A stretch of DNA of 64,000 nucleotides from an uncultured Lachnospiraceae bacterium (GTDB lineage Bacteria > Bacillota > Clostridia > Lachnospirales > Lachnospiraceae), in contig CADAOZ010000001.1 in the NCBI GenBank assembly GCA_902789735.1, forward strand, positions 1-64,000, in the 5' to 3' direction. Below, piece after piece: positions 15,989 through 23,947 of this stretch. Under the pieces are notes generated by a model that searched no databases, was not told where the DNA came from, and saw only the letters and a program-made list of their open reading frames with translations. A program made the position numbers and the translations under genes. How positions within the stretch are numbered: position 1 is the stretch's first letter; each line of letters opens with the position of its first letter.

Positions 15989-18265
15989 ATGAACATAGCA
16001 GTCCATGAGACTAAAGGGATCTTTCATTTATATAATGATAAGATTTCCTATCTGATCGGGATCCTGCCTGATGGACAGGCCGGCAATCTCTATTATGGAA
16101 AGAGGATCCATGACCGGGAGGAATATGATTATCTTCTGGAGCCGGCCCGCCGGTCCCACAGTGTGTATATGTCAGACGAATCCGGAAATGAGCTGGAGAG
16201 CCGGGGATTTTCCGCGGAAAACCTGCGGATGGAATACGGCGTCTTCGGAAACGGAGATTTCCGGGAGCCGGCTGTCATGGTCCGGCATGAAGACGGCAGC
16301 AGAGTCAGCTGTTTCCGTTACAGGTCCTATAAGATCATGGACGGCAAGCCGGAGCTGGAAGGACTTCCTTCCACTTATACAGAAGATGAAGGAGAAGCGA
16401 TGACCCTGCAGCTGTTCCTGGAGGACGCTGTGGCCGGTCTGGAGCTGGTCCTGAATTATACCATCTTCGCGGCGGAAGGTATTATTGCCAGGAGCGCCTT
16501 CTTCCGCAACAAAGGAACAGAAACGCTGGTCCTGGAGCGGGCCATGAGTATGTGCCTGGATCTGCCGGATCCGGAATATGAATGGATCCAGCTGTCCGGT
16601 TCCTGGGCCAGGGAACGTCATCCCGTGACCAGGCCGCTGGCACCCGGCGCTGTCTCCATCGAGAGCCTGCGGGGCCATTCCTCTCACCAGCAGAATCCTT
16701 TTATTGTACTGAAGCGTCCTACAGCCGATGAAAAGCAGGGAGAGGTCATGGGATTCTCCCTGGTCTACAGCGGCAACTTCCTGGCACGGGCGGAAGAGGA
16801 CTGCTATGAAGCGGTCCGCGTCATGATGGGCATCCATCCGGATGGCTTCTCCTGGAAACTGGAGGCTGGGGAATCTTTCCAGACTCCCGAAGCGGTCATG
16901 GTCTGGACAGACCGGGGCCTGGGCGGCATGAGCCGGATCTATCATGACCTGTACAGGAGCAGACTGGCCAGGGGCTATTGGAGAGACAGGCCCAGACCGA
17001 TCCTGTGCAACAACTGGGAAGCTACGTATTTTGATTTTAATGAGGAAAAGCTGCTGCAGATTGCTGCCAAAGCCAGGGACTGCGGCGTGGAGTTGTTCGT
17101 CCTGGATGACGGCTGGTTCGGCGCAAGGCGAAGCGACCACGCGGGCCTGGGCGACTGGTACGCCAACCGCGACATTCTGCCCGGCGGTATCAAAGGGCTG
17201 TCTGAAAAGGTCGAAGCACTGGGCATGAAGTTCGGTCTCTGGTTCGAGCCGGAGATGGTCAATCCCGATTCCGACCTCTACAGGGCCCATCCCGACTGGG
17301 TTCTGTCAGTTCCCGGCCGTCCCCGCAGTCTCAGCAGGCATCAGTGCATACTGGACTTTTCCAGACCGGAAGTGGTGGATCATATCCATGATATGATGTA
17401 CAAGATCCTGAAGGAATCGAAGATTTCCTATATTAAGTGGGATATGAACCGGAGCATGTCCGAATGCTGGTCGGCGGCGCTGCCGGCGGACCGCCAGGGA
17501 GAGACCGCCCATCGTTATATTCTGGGCGTTTATGACCTCTACAGGCGGCTGACCGCGGAATTCCCCATGGTACTGTTCGAATCCTGTGCCGGCGGCGGCG
17601 CAAGGTTTGACCCCGGCATGCTGGCCTATGCCCCTCAGGCCTGGTGCAGCGACGATACGGACGCCATGGAGCGGGTGAAGATCCAGTACGGAACTTCCTA
17701 TTGCTATCCGATCAGCTCCATCGGGTCCCATGTATCCGCGGTACCCAACCATCAGACCGGCAGGATCACTCCTCTGGCCACCCGGGCGGCGGCCGCTTTC
17801 TTCGGCACCTACGGCTATGAGCTGGATCTGAACCGTCTTTCTCCGGAAGAGCAGGAGCAGGTCAGCGCTTTTACCGCTTTTATGAAACAGCACCGGGAAA
17901 TGATCCAGTTTGGTGACTTTTACCGGCTGCGCAGCCCCTTCGAGTATAATGAAAGCGGCTGGATGACGGTCAGCAAAGATAAAAAGACAGCGCTCGTGGC
18001 CGGATTCCGGGAGTTGGGAAGACCCAACCAGGGATTCCGCAGGCTTAAACTGGACGGGCTGGATCCGGACCGTACCTACAGGGTCACGGTGCCTGCCTGC
18101 TTCGGCGGAGATGAGAGTCAGTATGTGGTCCGCACCGGTGATGAGCTGATGCAGATCGGCCTGATCACAAGTGATGTTTTGTCAGGCAGAATAGACATGT
18201 GGGAACAAATGGGACAGCCTGCTGATTTCAACGCCCGGATCTTCGTTCTGGAAGAGATGGCGTAA
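15989..18265 (+). CDS. GH36 alpha-galactosidase, second copy
   Basis: The start at 15989 has AGGGAGG 8 bases upstream; an in-frame ATG at 15905 has none. This gives 758 residues. The nucleophile is Asp485 in KWDMNR and the acid/base Asp555 in WCSDDTD; LDDGWFG and FGLWFEPEM are also present. It is a clear paralogue of the enzyme at 12-14 kb but diverged through most of the N-terminal domain, suggesting a different oligosaccharide length or linkage. No signal peptide. It follows the AraC regulator by 179 bases, with TTATAAT at about 15854-15860 as a possible -10. Confidence 0.95.
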   Translation: MNIAVHETKGIFHLYNDKISYLIGILPDGQAGNLYYGKRIHDREEYDYLLEPARRSHSVYMSDESGNELESRGFSAENLRMEYGVFGNGDFREPAVMVRHEDGSRVSCFRYRSYKIMDGKPELEGLPSTYTEDEGEAMTLQLFLEDAVAGLELVLNYTIFAAEGIIARSAFFRNKGTETLVLERAMSMCLDLPDPEYEWIQLSGSWARERHPVTRPLAPGAVSIESLRGHSSHQQNPFIVLKRPTADEKQGEVMGFSLVYSGNFLARAEEDCYEAVRVMMGIHPDGFSWKLEAGESFQTPEAVMVWTDRGLGGMSRIYHDLYRSRLARGYWRDRPRPILCNNWEATYFDFNEEKLLQIAAKARDCGVELFVLDDGWFGARRSDHAGLGDWYANRDILPGGIKGLSEKVEALGMKFGLWFEPEMVNPDSDLYRAHPDWVLSVPGRPRSLSRHQCILDFSRPEVVDHIHDMMYKILKESKISYIKWDMNRSMSECWSAALPADRQGETAHRYILGVYDLYRRLTAEFPMVLFESCAGGGARFDPGMLAYAPQAWCSDDTDAMERVKIQYGTSYCYPISSIGSHVSAVPNHQTGRITPLATRAAAAFFGTYGYELDLNRLSPEEQEQVSAFTAFMKQHREMIQFGDFYRLRSPFEYNESGWMTVSKDKKTALVAGFRELGRPNQGFRRLKLDGLDPDRTYRVTVPACFGGDESQYVVRTGDELMQIGLITSDVLSGRIDMWEQMGQPADFNARIFVLEEMA

Positions 18266-18297
18266 TTACAAGGGATTATCATATCTATCGAAATTAA

Positions 18298-18337
18298 TAC
18301 CGCCGGCATGCGTATAGTTTCAGGCATGCCGGCGGTA
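18298..18337. terminator. strong hairpin after second galactosidase
   Basis: A perfect 14-bp stem (18298-18311 with 18324-18337, TACCGCCGGCATGC and its complement) with a 12-base loop. The T tail is weak (CTGTTATGTT), so termination may be partial. Confidence 0.6.
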
Positions 18338-18526
18338 CTGTTATGTTCAGATCCTGGCCAGAGGCGCTTTCCCCTGCAGGTTTTTCCACGGAGTGGTTCC
18401 TGATTCCGGAGTGGGGCCGTTCACGTTTCCCGGCTGCCGGAGACCGGATGGAGCAGGTGCAAAGTGACGCGCAATGTTTTACAATGTATAAGGTCCTCGT
18501 AAACGTAAAGGAGAGGGAGTGTCCGG

Positions 18527-19327
18527 ATGAAAGCGGCAGAGCATGATAAAAACAGCATATATGAACACAGGATATGGATCCTGGCGGAGGATCCTGCCTG
18601 CCGGGACAGGGCAGAAGCACTTGCAGGCAGGCTGGGCCTGCCCTTTGCGGCAGACCGGGCAGAGGCGGAAGCCGAAGGCGGGGAACTGTTCCTGACCGCG
18701 GATCCGCAGGGCCTGGCCCTCTGTGACCGGAGCGGGCTGTCTGTCCGGGGCGATTTCACAAGAATGCTGCCAAGGCTGCGGCAGGCCAACCTGCAGAATG
18801 AATTTCTGGTAAAGGCTTCCAGACTGAAAGGCCTGGAAGGAATCCCGGCCGCGGTCGACGCCACAGCCGGTCTGGGAGAGGATTCCCTGATCCTGGCCGC
18901 AGCCGGATTTCAGGTCGACCTGTATGAACATAACCCGATCATCGCCGAGCTGCTGGCGGATGCCCTGGAACGGGCATCCACTCTTCCGGAGCTGGCGGAA
19001 ACTGTCGCCAGAATGCGGCTGCACATAGGCAGCAGTGTGGAAGGACTGGCGCAGATGGACCAGGCGCCGGACCTGGTCCTGCTCGATCCCATGTTCCCGG
19101 CCAGGCAGAAGAGCGGCCTGATCAAAAAGAAGCTGCAGCTGCTGCAGAAACTGGAGATCCCCTGCCCGGAGGAAGCCCTGCTCCTGCAGGCGGCCATAGA
19201 CAGCCATCCGAGAAAGATTCTGATCAAGCGGCCCCTGAAAGGACCGTTCCTGGCTGGCGTCAAACCGCACTATTCCCTGAAAGGCAAAGCCATCCGCTAT
19301 GACTGCCTGGTATTTGCCAGGCCGTAA
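18527..19327 (+). CDS. rsmJ: 16S rRNA (guanine1516-N2)-methyltransferase RsmJ-like
   Basis: The protein has 266 residues. The SAM-binding motif DATAGLGEDS (about 111-120) and the block LDPMFPARQKSGLIKKK (from Asp187) match RsmJ closely, including the C-terminal KRPLKGPFL. RsmJ methylates G1516 of 16S rRNA near the decoding site. RsmJ is best known from gammaproteobacteria, but class I methyltransferases of this type occur in Clostridia. AAAGGAGAGGGAG lies ahead of the ATG. Monocistronic. Confidence 0.85.
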   Translation: MKAAEHDKNSIYEHRIWILAEDPACRDRAEALAGRLGLPFAADRAEAEAEGGELFLTADPQGLALCDRSGLSVRGDFTRMLPRLRQANLQNEFLVKASRLKGLEGIPAAVDATAGLGEDSLILAAAGFQVDLYEHNPIIAELLADALERASTLPELAETVARMRLHIGSSVEGLAQMDQAPDLVLLDPMFPARQKSGLIKKKLQLLQKLEIPCPEEALLLQAAIDSHPRKILIKRPLKGPFLAGVKPHYSLKGKAIRYDCLVFARP

Positions 19328-19411
19328 AGTTTTCTATTCGTATCTGTTTTTCGTTTGCATAGTCATTTACACAGAATTCGTTACATAACAGGCATCCCGG
19401 CGGGGATGAGG

Positions 19412-19442
19412 ACAGGCTTCCGTTTTTTTTGCGGAAGCCTGT
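19412..19442. promoter_or_regulatory. hairpin with T8 loop overlapping the metY promoter
   Basis: ACAGGCTTCCG (19412-19422) pairs with CGGAAGCCTGT (19432-19442) around a loop of eight T and one G. Having the T run in the loop rather than after the stem makes it a poor terminator. Its last base is the first base of the metY -35 box. Confidence 0.55.
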
Positions 19443-19470
19443 TGACATGCCGGGAAAGGCATGCTAATAT
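19442..19470 (+). promoter_or_regulatory. metY promoter with palindromic spacer
   Basis: TTGACA (19442-19447) and TAATAT (19465-19470) are 17 bases apart. The spacer region contains the perfect inverted repeat CATGCC-N6-GGCATG (19446-19463), a possible regulator site between the two boxes. Confidence 0.8.
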
Positions 19471-19478
19471 TCTTATAA

Positions 19479-19495
19479 CCTATTAAGTAGATAGG
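19479..19495. promoter_or_regulatory. candidate Rrf2/CymR-type operator
   Basis: CCTAT-TAAGTAG-ATAGG, an inverted repeat just after the expected start site, followed by AATAC. The position suits repression of a sulfur amino acid gene. CymR-like Rrf2 regulators bind AT-rich sites with CC/GG ends in Firmicutes; the match here is by look only. Confidence 0.45.
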
Positions 19496-19522
19496 AATAC
19501 TAATAATAAAGGAGCGGGCCCC

Positions 19523-19591
19523 ATGCTTTTCATTTTTGAAGAACTTCTCCGCAATAATTTCAGATATGGCCGAATGCCGGGCTCCCGGTGA
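19523..19591 (+). CDS. possible 22-residue leader peptide upstream of metY
   Basis: AAAGGAG (19508-19514) lies 8 bases before the ATG at 19523; the frame MLFIFEELLRNNFRYGRMPG ends SR at TGA 19589. It sits between the promoter and metY, 172 bases upstream of the metY start. The ribosome site is as good as that of neighbouring genes. It has one internal Met and no Cys, so simple codon-starvation attenuation is not obvious. Confidence 0.45.
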   Translation: MLFIFEELLRNNFRYGRMPGSR

Positions 19592-19763
19592 GCGCAGAGA
19601 GGCATTGTCAGAAAAACTGTCAGTTTTACACAGACGTGCCGTCGGCGCGCAGAGCGGAGCTGTCAGGAAACAGGAGCCGGACCGGTCCGGAAACGGGCAG
19701 GGCGGCAGGAACCGGATATGGTCGTATCAGATGAATTGTATTTAAAAGAGGAGGATCAGAAAC

Positions 19764-21056
19764 ATGGCAGAGCATACATATAAATTTGAAACATTACAGC
19801 TGCACGTAGGACAGGAACAGGCAGACCCCGCGACAGATTCCAGGGCGGTGCCGATCTACCAGACAACTTCCTATGTCTTCCACAGCGCACAGCACGCGGC
19901 AGACCGCTTCAATCTGCGGGACGCCGGCAATATTTACGGGCGTCTGACCAACTCCACCCAGGGAGTCCTGGAGGAGAGAGTGGCCGCGCTGGAAGGCGGC
20001 GTGGCAGGCCTGGCTGTTGCTGCCGGCGCGGCGGCGGTCACCTATTCCATTCTGGCTCTTGCCCATGCAGGCGAGAACATCGTAGCTCAGAAGACCATCT
20101 ACGGCGGCTCCTATAACCTGCTGGACCAGACCCTGCCTTCCTATGGCATCCGGACAAAATTTGTCGATGCCCATAACCTGGCGGAAGTGGAAGCGGCCAT
20201 CGACGACAAGACCAGGGCAGTCTTCATCGAGACACTTGGAAATCCCAATTCCGATATCCCGGATATCGACGCTTTAGCGGAAATCGCTCATAAAAACGGC
20301 CTCCCTCTGGTCATTGACAATACCTTTGGCACTCCTTTCATGATCCGCCCGATCGAGCATGGAGCAGATGTGGTCATCCATTCGGCGACCAAGTTCATTG
20401 GCGGCCACGGCTCCACGCTGGGCGGTATCATCGTAGACGGCGGTAAGTTCGACTGGGCGGCCAGCGGCAAATTCCCCCAGTTTACGGAACCCAACGCCAG
20501 CTACCATGGAGTTTCCTTTGTACAGGCGGCCGGACCCGCGGCTTTCGTGACTTATGTCCGGGCCATCCTGCTCCGTGATACCGGCGCGTGTATCGCCCCG
20601 ATCAGTGCCTGGATCCTGCTGCAGGGCCTGGAGACGCTGTCCCTGCGTCTGGAAAGGCACGCTGAGAATACAGCCAAAGTCGTGGAATATCTGGCTTCCA
20701 ACCCTCATGTGGAAAAGGTCAATCATCCTTCCCTGCCGGATCATCCCGATCACGCCCTGTATGAGAAGTATTTCCCCAACGGCGGCGGCTCCATCTTTAC
20801 CTTTGATATCAAGGGCGGAAAGGACGAAGCATATAAGTTCATCGATAATCTCAAGATCTTCTCCCTGCTGGCCAATGTGGCGGATGTCAAGAGCCTTGTC
20901 ATCCATCCTTATGACACGACCCACGCGGAGATGACGCCTGAGCAGCTGGCGGACGCCGGCATCAAGCAGAGCACCATCCGTCTGTCCATCGGCATCGAGC
21001 ATATCGATGATATCATCTGGGATCTGGACCAGGCTTTCGCGGCGCTGGATGATTAA
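19764..21056 (+). CDS. metY: O-acetylhomoserine sulfhydrylase
   Basis: The protein has 430 residues and is a PLP enzyme of the Cys/Met metabolism family. The PLP lysine is Lys210 in SATKFIGGHG; YGRLTNSTQGVLEERVAALEGG and TPFMIRPIEHGADVV are typical of the O-acetylhomoserine aminocarboxypropyltransferase group, which is longer than cystathionine gamma-synthase. It makes homocysteine from O-acetylhomoserine and sulfide. AGAGGAGGATCAGAAAC precedes the ATG. It follows a long leader (19471-19763) but no SAM riboswitch or T-box is recognisable there. Confidence 0.96.
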   Translation: MAEHTYKFETLQLHVGQEQADPATDSRAVPIYQTTSYVFHSAQHAADRFNLRDAGNIYGRLTNSTQGVLEERVAALEGGVAGLAVAAGAAAVTYSILALAHAGENIVAQKTIYGGSYNLLDQTLPSYGIRTKFVDAHNLAEVEAAIDDKTRAVFIETLGNPNSDIPDIDALAEIAHKNGLPLVIDNTFGTPFMIRPIEHGADVVIHSATKFIGGHGSTLGGIIVDGGKFDWAASGKFPQFTEPNASYHGVSFVQAAGPAAFVTYVRAILLRDTGACIAPISAWILLQGLETLSLRLERHAENTAKVVEYLASNPHVEKVNHPSLPDHPDHALYEKYFPNGGGSIFTFDIKGGKDEAYKFIDNLKIFSLLANVADVKSLVIHPYDTTHAEMTPEQLADAGIKQSTIRLSIGIEHIDDIIWDLDQAFAALDD

Positions 21057-21179
21057 TCCCGGAGGTTCTGAAAGGCTTTACGAATACTAAATACCGGCCC
21101 TGCAATACAGAACAGCAGTCATGTACTGTATGGCAGGCCGGTATTGCAGTCAATAAGTAAAAAATGGTCAACATAATAC

Positions 21180-21225
21180 AAACCGCTTTGACAAACATCC
21201 ACAGCCTGTCAAAGCGGTTTGCTGT
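21180..21225 (+). terminator. terminator between metY and aroA
   Basis: A perfect 14-bp stem AAACCGCTTTGACA (21180-21193) with TGTCAAAGCGGTTT (21207-21220), then GCTGTTTTTA. Reading from the minus strand the tail is TGTATTATG, weaker. A second hairpin, AATACCGGCC/GGCCGGTATT arms near 21090-21146, lies just before it. Confidence 0.75.
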
Positions 21226-21244
21226 TTTTATAAATTGATTTTTT

Positions 21245-22546
21245 TCACATCTGGAGCCTTTGCAGGTCCGTAAAGAAGGCGGGATAGCTGACAGCCGCGC
21301 ATTCCGCGTTGTCCAGCAGCGTTTCCCCTTCCGCGATCATGCCGGCGACCGCGAAGCTCATGGCCAGGCGGTGATCCCCATAGGTATGGATCAGGGCGCC
21401 GTGCAGGGGCCGGCCGCCCCGGATGATCATGCCGTCGTCCGTGGGCGTAATATCGGCGCCCATGGCCCGCAGGCCTTCCGTTACGGTGGCGATGCGGTCA
21501 GATTCCTTGACCTTCAGCTCGGCAGCGTCTCGAATGACAGTCTCGCCTTCAGCTGCAGCGGCCATGACAGCAAGGACCGGCAGTTCATCGATCAGGGCCG
21601 GGATCAGGCTGCCTTCAATGACCGTCCCTTTCAGGGAAGCGGTACGGACCAGGAGGTCTGCTGCGGGCTCTCCCTGCATTGTCTCGCTGACCGGGCGGAT
21701 GTCGGCCCCCATGGCTCTGGCTGCCTGCAGGATCCCGGCCCGGGTCGGATTGGTCCCGGTATTGCGGATCAGCAGTTCCGACCCGGGGACCAGACTGGCG
21801 GCCGCGATGAAATAGGCTGCCGAAGAAATGTCACCGGGGACCGTAATATCCCTGGCATACAGCTCCTCACAGGGCTTGACGGAAGCATGCCATCCGTCTT
21901 CCTTCTGTTCCGAAGTGATGTCAGCCCCAAAGCTGGCCAGCATGCGTTCTGTATGGTCCCTGGACAGGGAAGGCTCGATCAGGACGGTGGGACTGTCCGC
22001 GTAAAGGCCTGCGCACAGAACAGCGGATTTGACCTGGGCGGAAGCGACCGGGGACCGCCAGACCGTGCCGTGGAGGGGCCTGCCGTTTATTTCCAGGGGC
22101 GCGCAGCCGTTATCGGAAAGGCTGCGGATGTCGGCACCCATCCGGCCAAGGGGGCTGATGATCCGTCCCATAGGGCGGCGGTTGACCGAGCTGTCTCCTG
22201 ACAGGATCGAAGTAAAGGGCTGAGGGGCCAGGATCCCGGAGATGATCCGGGTGGTGGTGCCGCTGTTGCCAGTATAGAGGCGGATCCTTCCGTCCGGTGC
22301 GGTCAGGCCCCGCATGCCTTTGCCGGCCACAGTCACGGAATGACCGTCCGGGGACAGGTCGATCCGGATTCCCATCCTGCGGAAGCAGTCAACGGTGGAC
22401 AGGCAGTCCTGTCCGTTGAGAAATCCGCTGATCCGGGTGGTGCCTCTGGCCAGAGCGCCGAACATGACGCTCCTGTGGGAGATGGATTTATCTCCCGGTA
22501 TGGTCACTTCTCCCCGCAGCGGGGAGGCTTTATGGATACTGTACAT
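21245..22546 (-). CDS. aroA: 3-phosphoshikimate 1-carboxyvinyltransferase (EPSP synthase)
   Basis: The protein has 433 residues. Both family signatures are visible: LYTGNSGTTTRIISGIL and the C-terminal KVKESDRIATVTEGLRAMGADI, with PGDKSISHR near the N-terminus. It transfers enolpyruvyl from PEP to shikimate-3-phosphate. It lies 36 bases downstream of tyrA on the minus strand, so the two form an operon for aromatic amino acids; aroC begins at 63.9 kb. Confidence 0.97.
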   Translation of the reverse strand: MYSIHKASPLRGEVTIPGDKSISHRSVMFGALARGTTRISGFLNGQDCLSTVDCFRRMGIRIDLSPDGHSVTVAGKGMRGLTAPDGRIRLYTGNSGTTTRIISGILAPQPFTSILSGDSSVNRRPMGRIISPLGRMGADIRSLSDNGCAPLEINGRPLHGTVWRSPVASAQVKSAVLCAGLYADSPTVLIEPSLSRDHTERMLASFGADITSEQKEDGWHASVKPCEELYARDITVPGDISSAAYFIAAASLVPGSELLIRNTGTNPTRAGILQAARAMGADIRPVSETMQGEPAADLLVRTASLKGTVIEGSLIPALIDELPVLAVMAAAAEGETVIRDAAELKVKESDRIATVTEGLRAMGADITPTDDGMIIRGGRPLHGALIHTYGDHRLAMSFAVAGMIAEGETLLDNAECAAVSYPAFFTDLQRLQM

Positions 22547-22582
22547 ATCTATTTCCTGTTCACTTCAATGATTTTTTATGGA

Positions 22583-23683
22583 TCATTCGGGAAAGTGGAC
22601 CACAAAACGTCTGTCCTGCAGCAGTCTGGCGGCGGTCGCCAGTTCCTCGTGGCTGTTGAACTCGACCCGGAGGACACCTTCCTGGAACTCCCGGTTATGG
22701 TTGATGCCTATATTCTTGATATTGATATTGTTGATCGCCAGGATGGTGGAGACCTCCGCGATCAGACCCGGCCGGTCGGCGATATCCACATGGATAAAGT
22801 AGACCTTATGGGCGGACCGGCTGTGGATGGTATCAAAGCTGTCCCGGTAGGAACGGGCAGAGTCAAAATAGTTATAGATACCGTCCGCGTTCCCCGCGGC
22901 AATGGCCTCCCGGATCCTGCCCAGCTCTGCCGTATAGGAATCGACCAGTTTGAGGATGTTGTCTCTGTTGTTCAGCAGGATGTGCTGCCACATGACCGGG
23001 GAAGAAGAGGCGATCCGGGTGATGTCCTTGAAACCGCCGGCGGCGATGGTATGCATGATTTCGTCCGGACTGTCACTGTCCCTGACCAGGTTGACCAGGG
23101 AAGCGGCGATGACGTGGGGCACATGGCTGATGGCGGCGGTGGCGAAGTCATGCTCCTCACAGCTGACTGTCAGGGGCAGGGCCCCCAGGGACCGGATGAA
23201 GTCATTCATCCAGACGATAGCTTCTTCAGGGAATTCCGGTTCCGGTGCCAGCAGATAGTAGGCGTTTTCCAGCAGAGCGGGATCGGAATTGCGGTAGCCG
23301 GTCCTTTCACTGCCGGTCATGGGATGCCCGCCGATGAAATGGCCGGACAGGCCCAGTCCGCGGACTGCTTTATGGATGCTGCCCTTTACGCTGCTTACAT
23401 CTGTCAGGATCATTTCTTCCTTTACAAAAGGCGCCAGGGCGGCCATGTTCTCACAATTGAGGGCGACCGGCGCGCAGAAAAAGATCAGATCACAGGAGGC
23501 CAGTTCTTCGATGGATCCCAGTGCTCTGTCGATCACGCCGTCGAAGCGGGCTTCCCGCAGGGCGGCCAGATCCGGATCATAGGCACAGATCAGGTCGTCC
23601 GGATAAACATTCCGGATCGCCCTGGCGATTGTACCGCCGATCAGACCAAGTCCCGCAAAGCCGATGTTCTCAATTTTCCGCAT
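22583..23683 (-). CDS. tyrA: prephenate dehydrogenase with ACT domain
   Basis: The protein has 366 residues. The Rossmann motif GLGLIGG lies at 11-17. HPMTGSERTGY and the SHVPHVIAASL helix are hallmark blocks. The last 75 residues (from about VYFIHVDIADRPGLIAEV) form an ACT domain, which usually senses tyrosine. It converts prephenate to 4-hydroxyphenylpyruvate. First gene of the tyrA-aroA pair; GGAGGAAAGGAAA precedes the ATG. Confidence 0.97.
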   Translation of the reverse strand: MRKIENIGFAGLGLIGGTIARAIRNVYPDDLICAYDPDLAALREARFDGVIDRALGSIEELASCDLIFFCAPVALNCENMAALAPFVKEEMILTDVSSVKGSIHKAVRGLGLSGHFIGGHPMTGSERTGYRNSDPALLENAYYLLAPEPEFPEEAIVWMNDFIRSLGALPLTVSCEEHDFATAAISHVPHVIAASLVNLVRDSDSPDEIMHTIAAGGFKDITRIASSSPVMWQHILLNNRDNILKLVDSYTAELGRIREAIAAGNADGIYNYFDSARSYRDSFDTIHSRSAHKVYFIHVDIADRPGLIAEVSTILAINNINIKNIGINHNREFQEGVLRVEFNSHEELATAARLLQDRRFVVHFPE

Positions 23684-23849
23684 TTTCCTTTCCTCCAGAC
23701 GCTAGTGTTCCATATGAATTACCATATGCCTGCTTACTATAGCACTTTAACGCGGCGAAGTCAATTCGGATGAACGGAGAAAGCAGAGGCCGGATGTTCC
23801 GCGGAAGAGCCTCATGGGCACATTTACACGATTTCTAAAGGATTACCGC

Positions 23850-23878
23850 TTGTAAATGGTCAGGGAATTTAGTAGAAT
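23850..23878 (+). promoter_or_regulatory. promoter of the EF-G paralogue
   Basis: TTGTAA (23850-23855) and TAGAAT (23873-23878) with a 17-base spacer. The leader holds an inverted repeat GTGTTCTGC/GCAGAATAC (about 23886-23923). Confidence 0.65.
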
Positions 23879-23947
23879 GTATAAGGTGTTCTGCCTTGAA
23901 GACGAGCCAAGACAGCAGAATACATAAAAATAATTGGAGGTCACAGC

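Noticed and set aside
19471..19763. SAM-I riboswitch or T-box before metY
   Set aside because: The leader lacks the conserved SAM-I core and the T-box sequence; only hairpins, an operator-like palindrome and a short ORF are visible.
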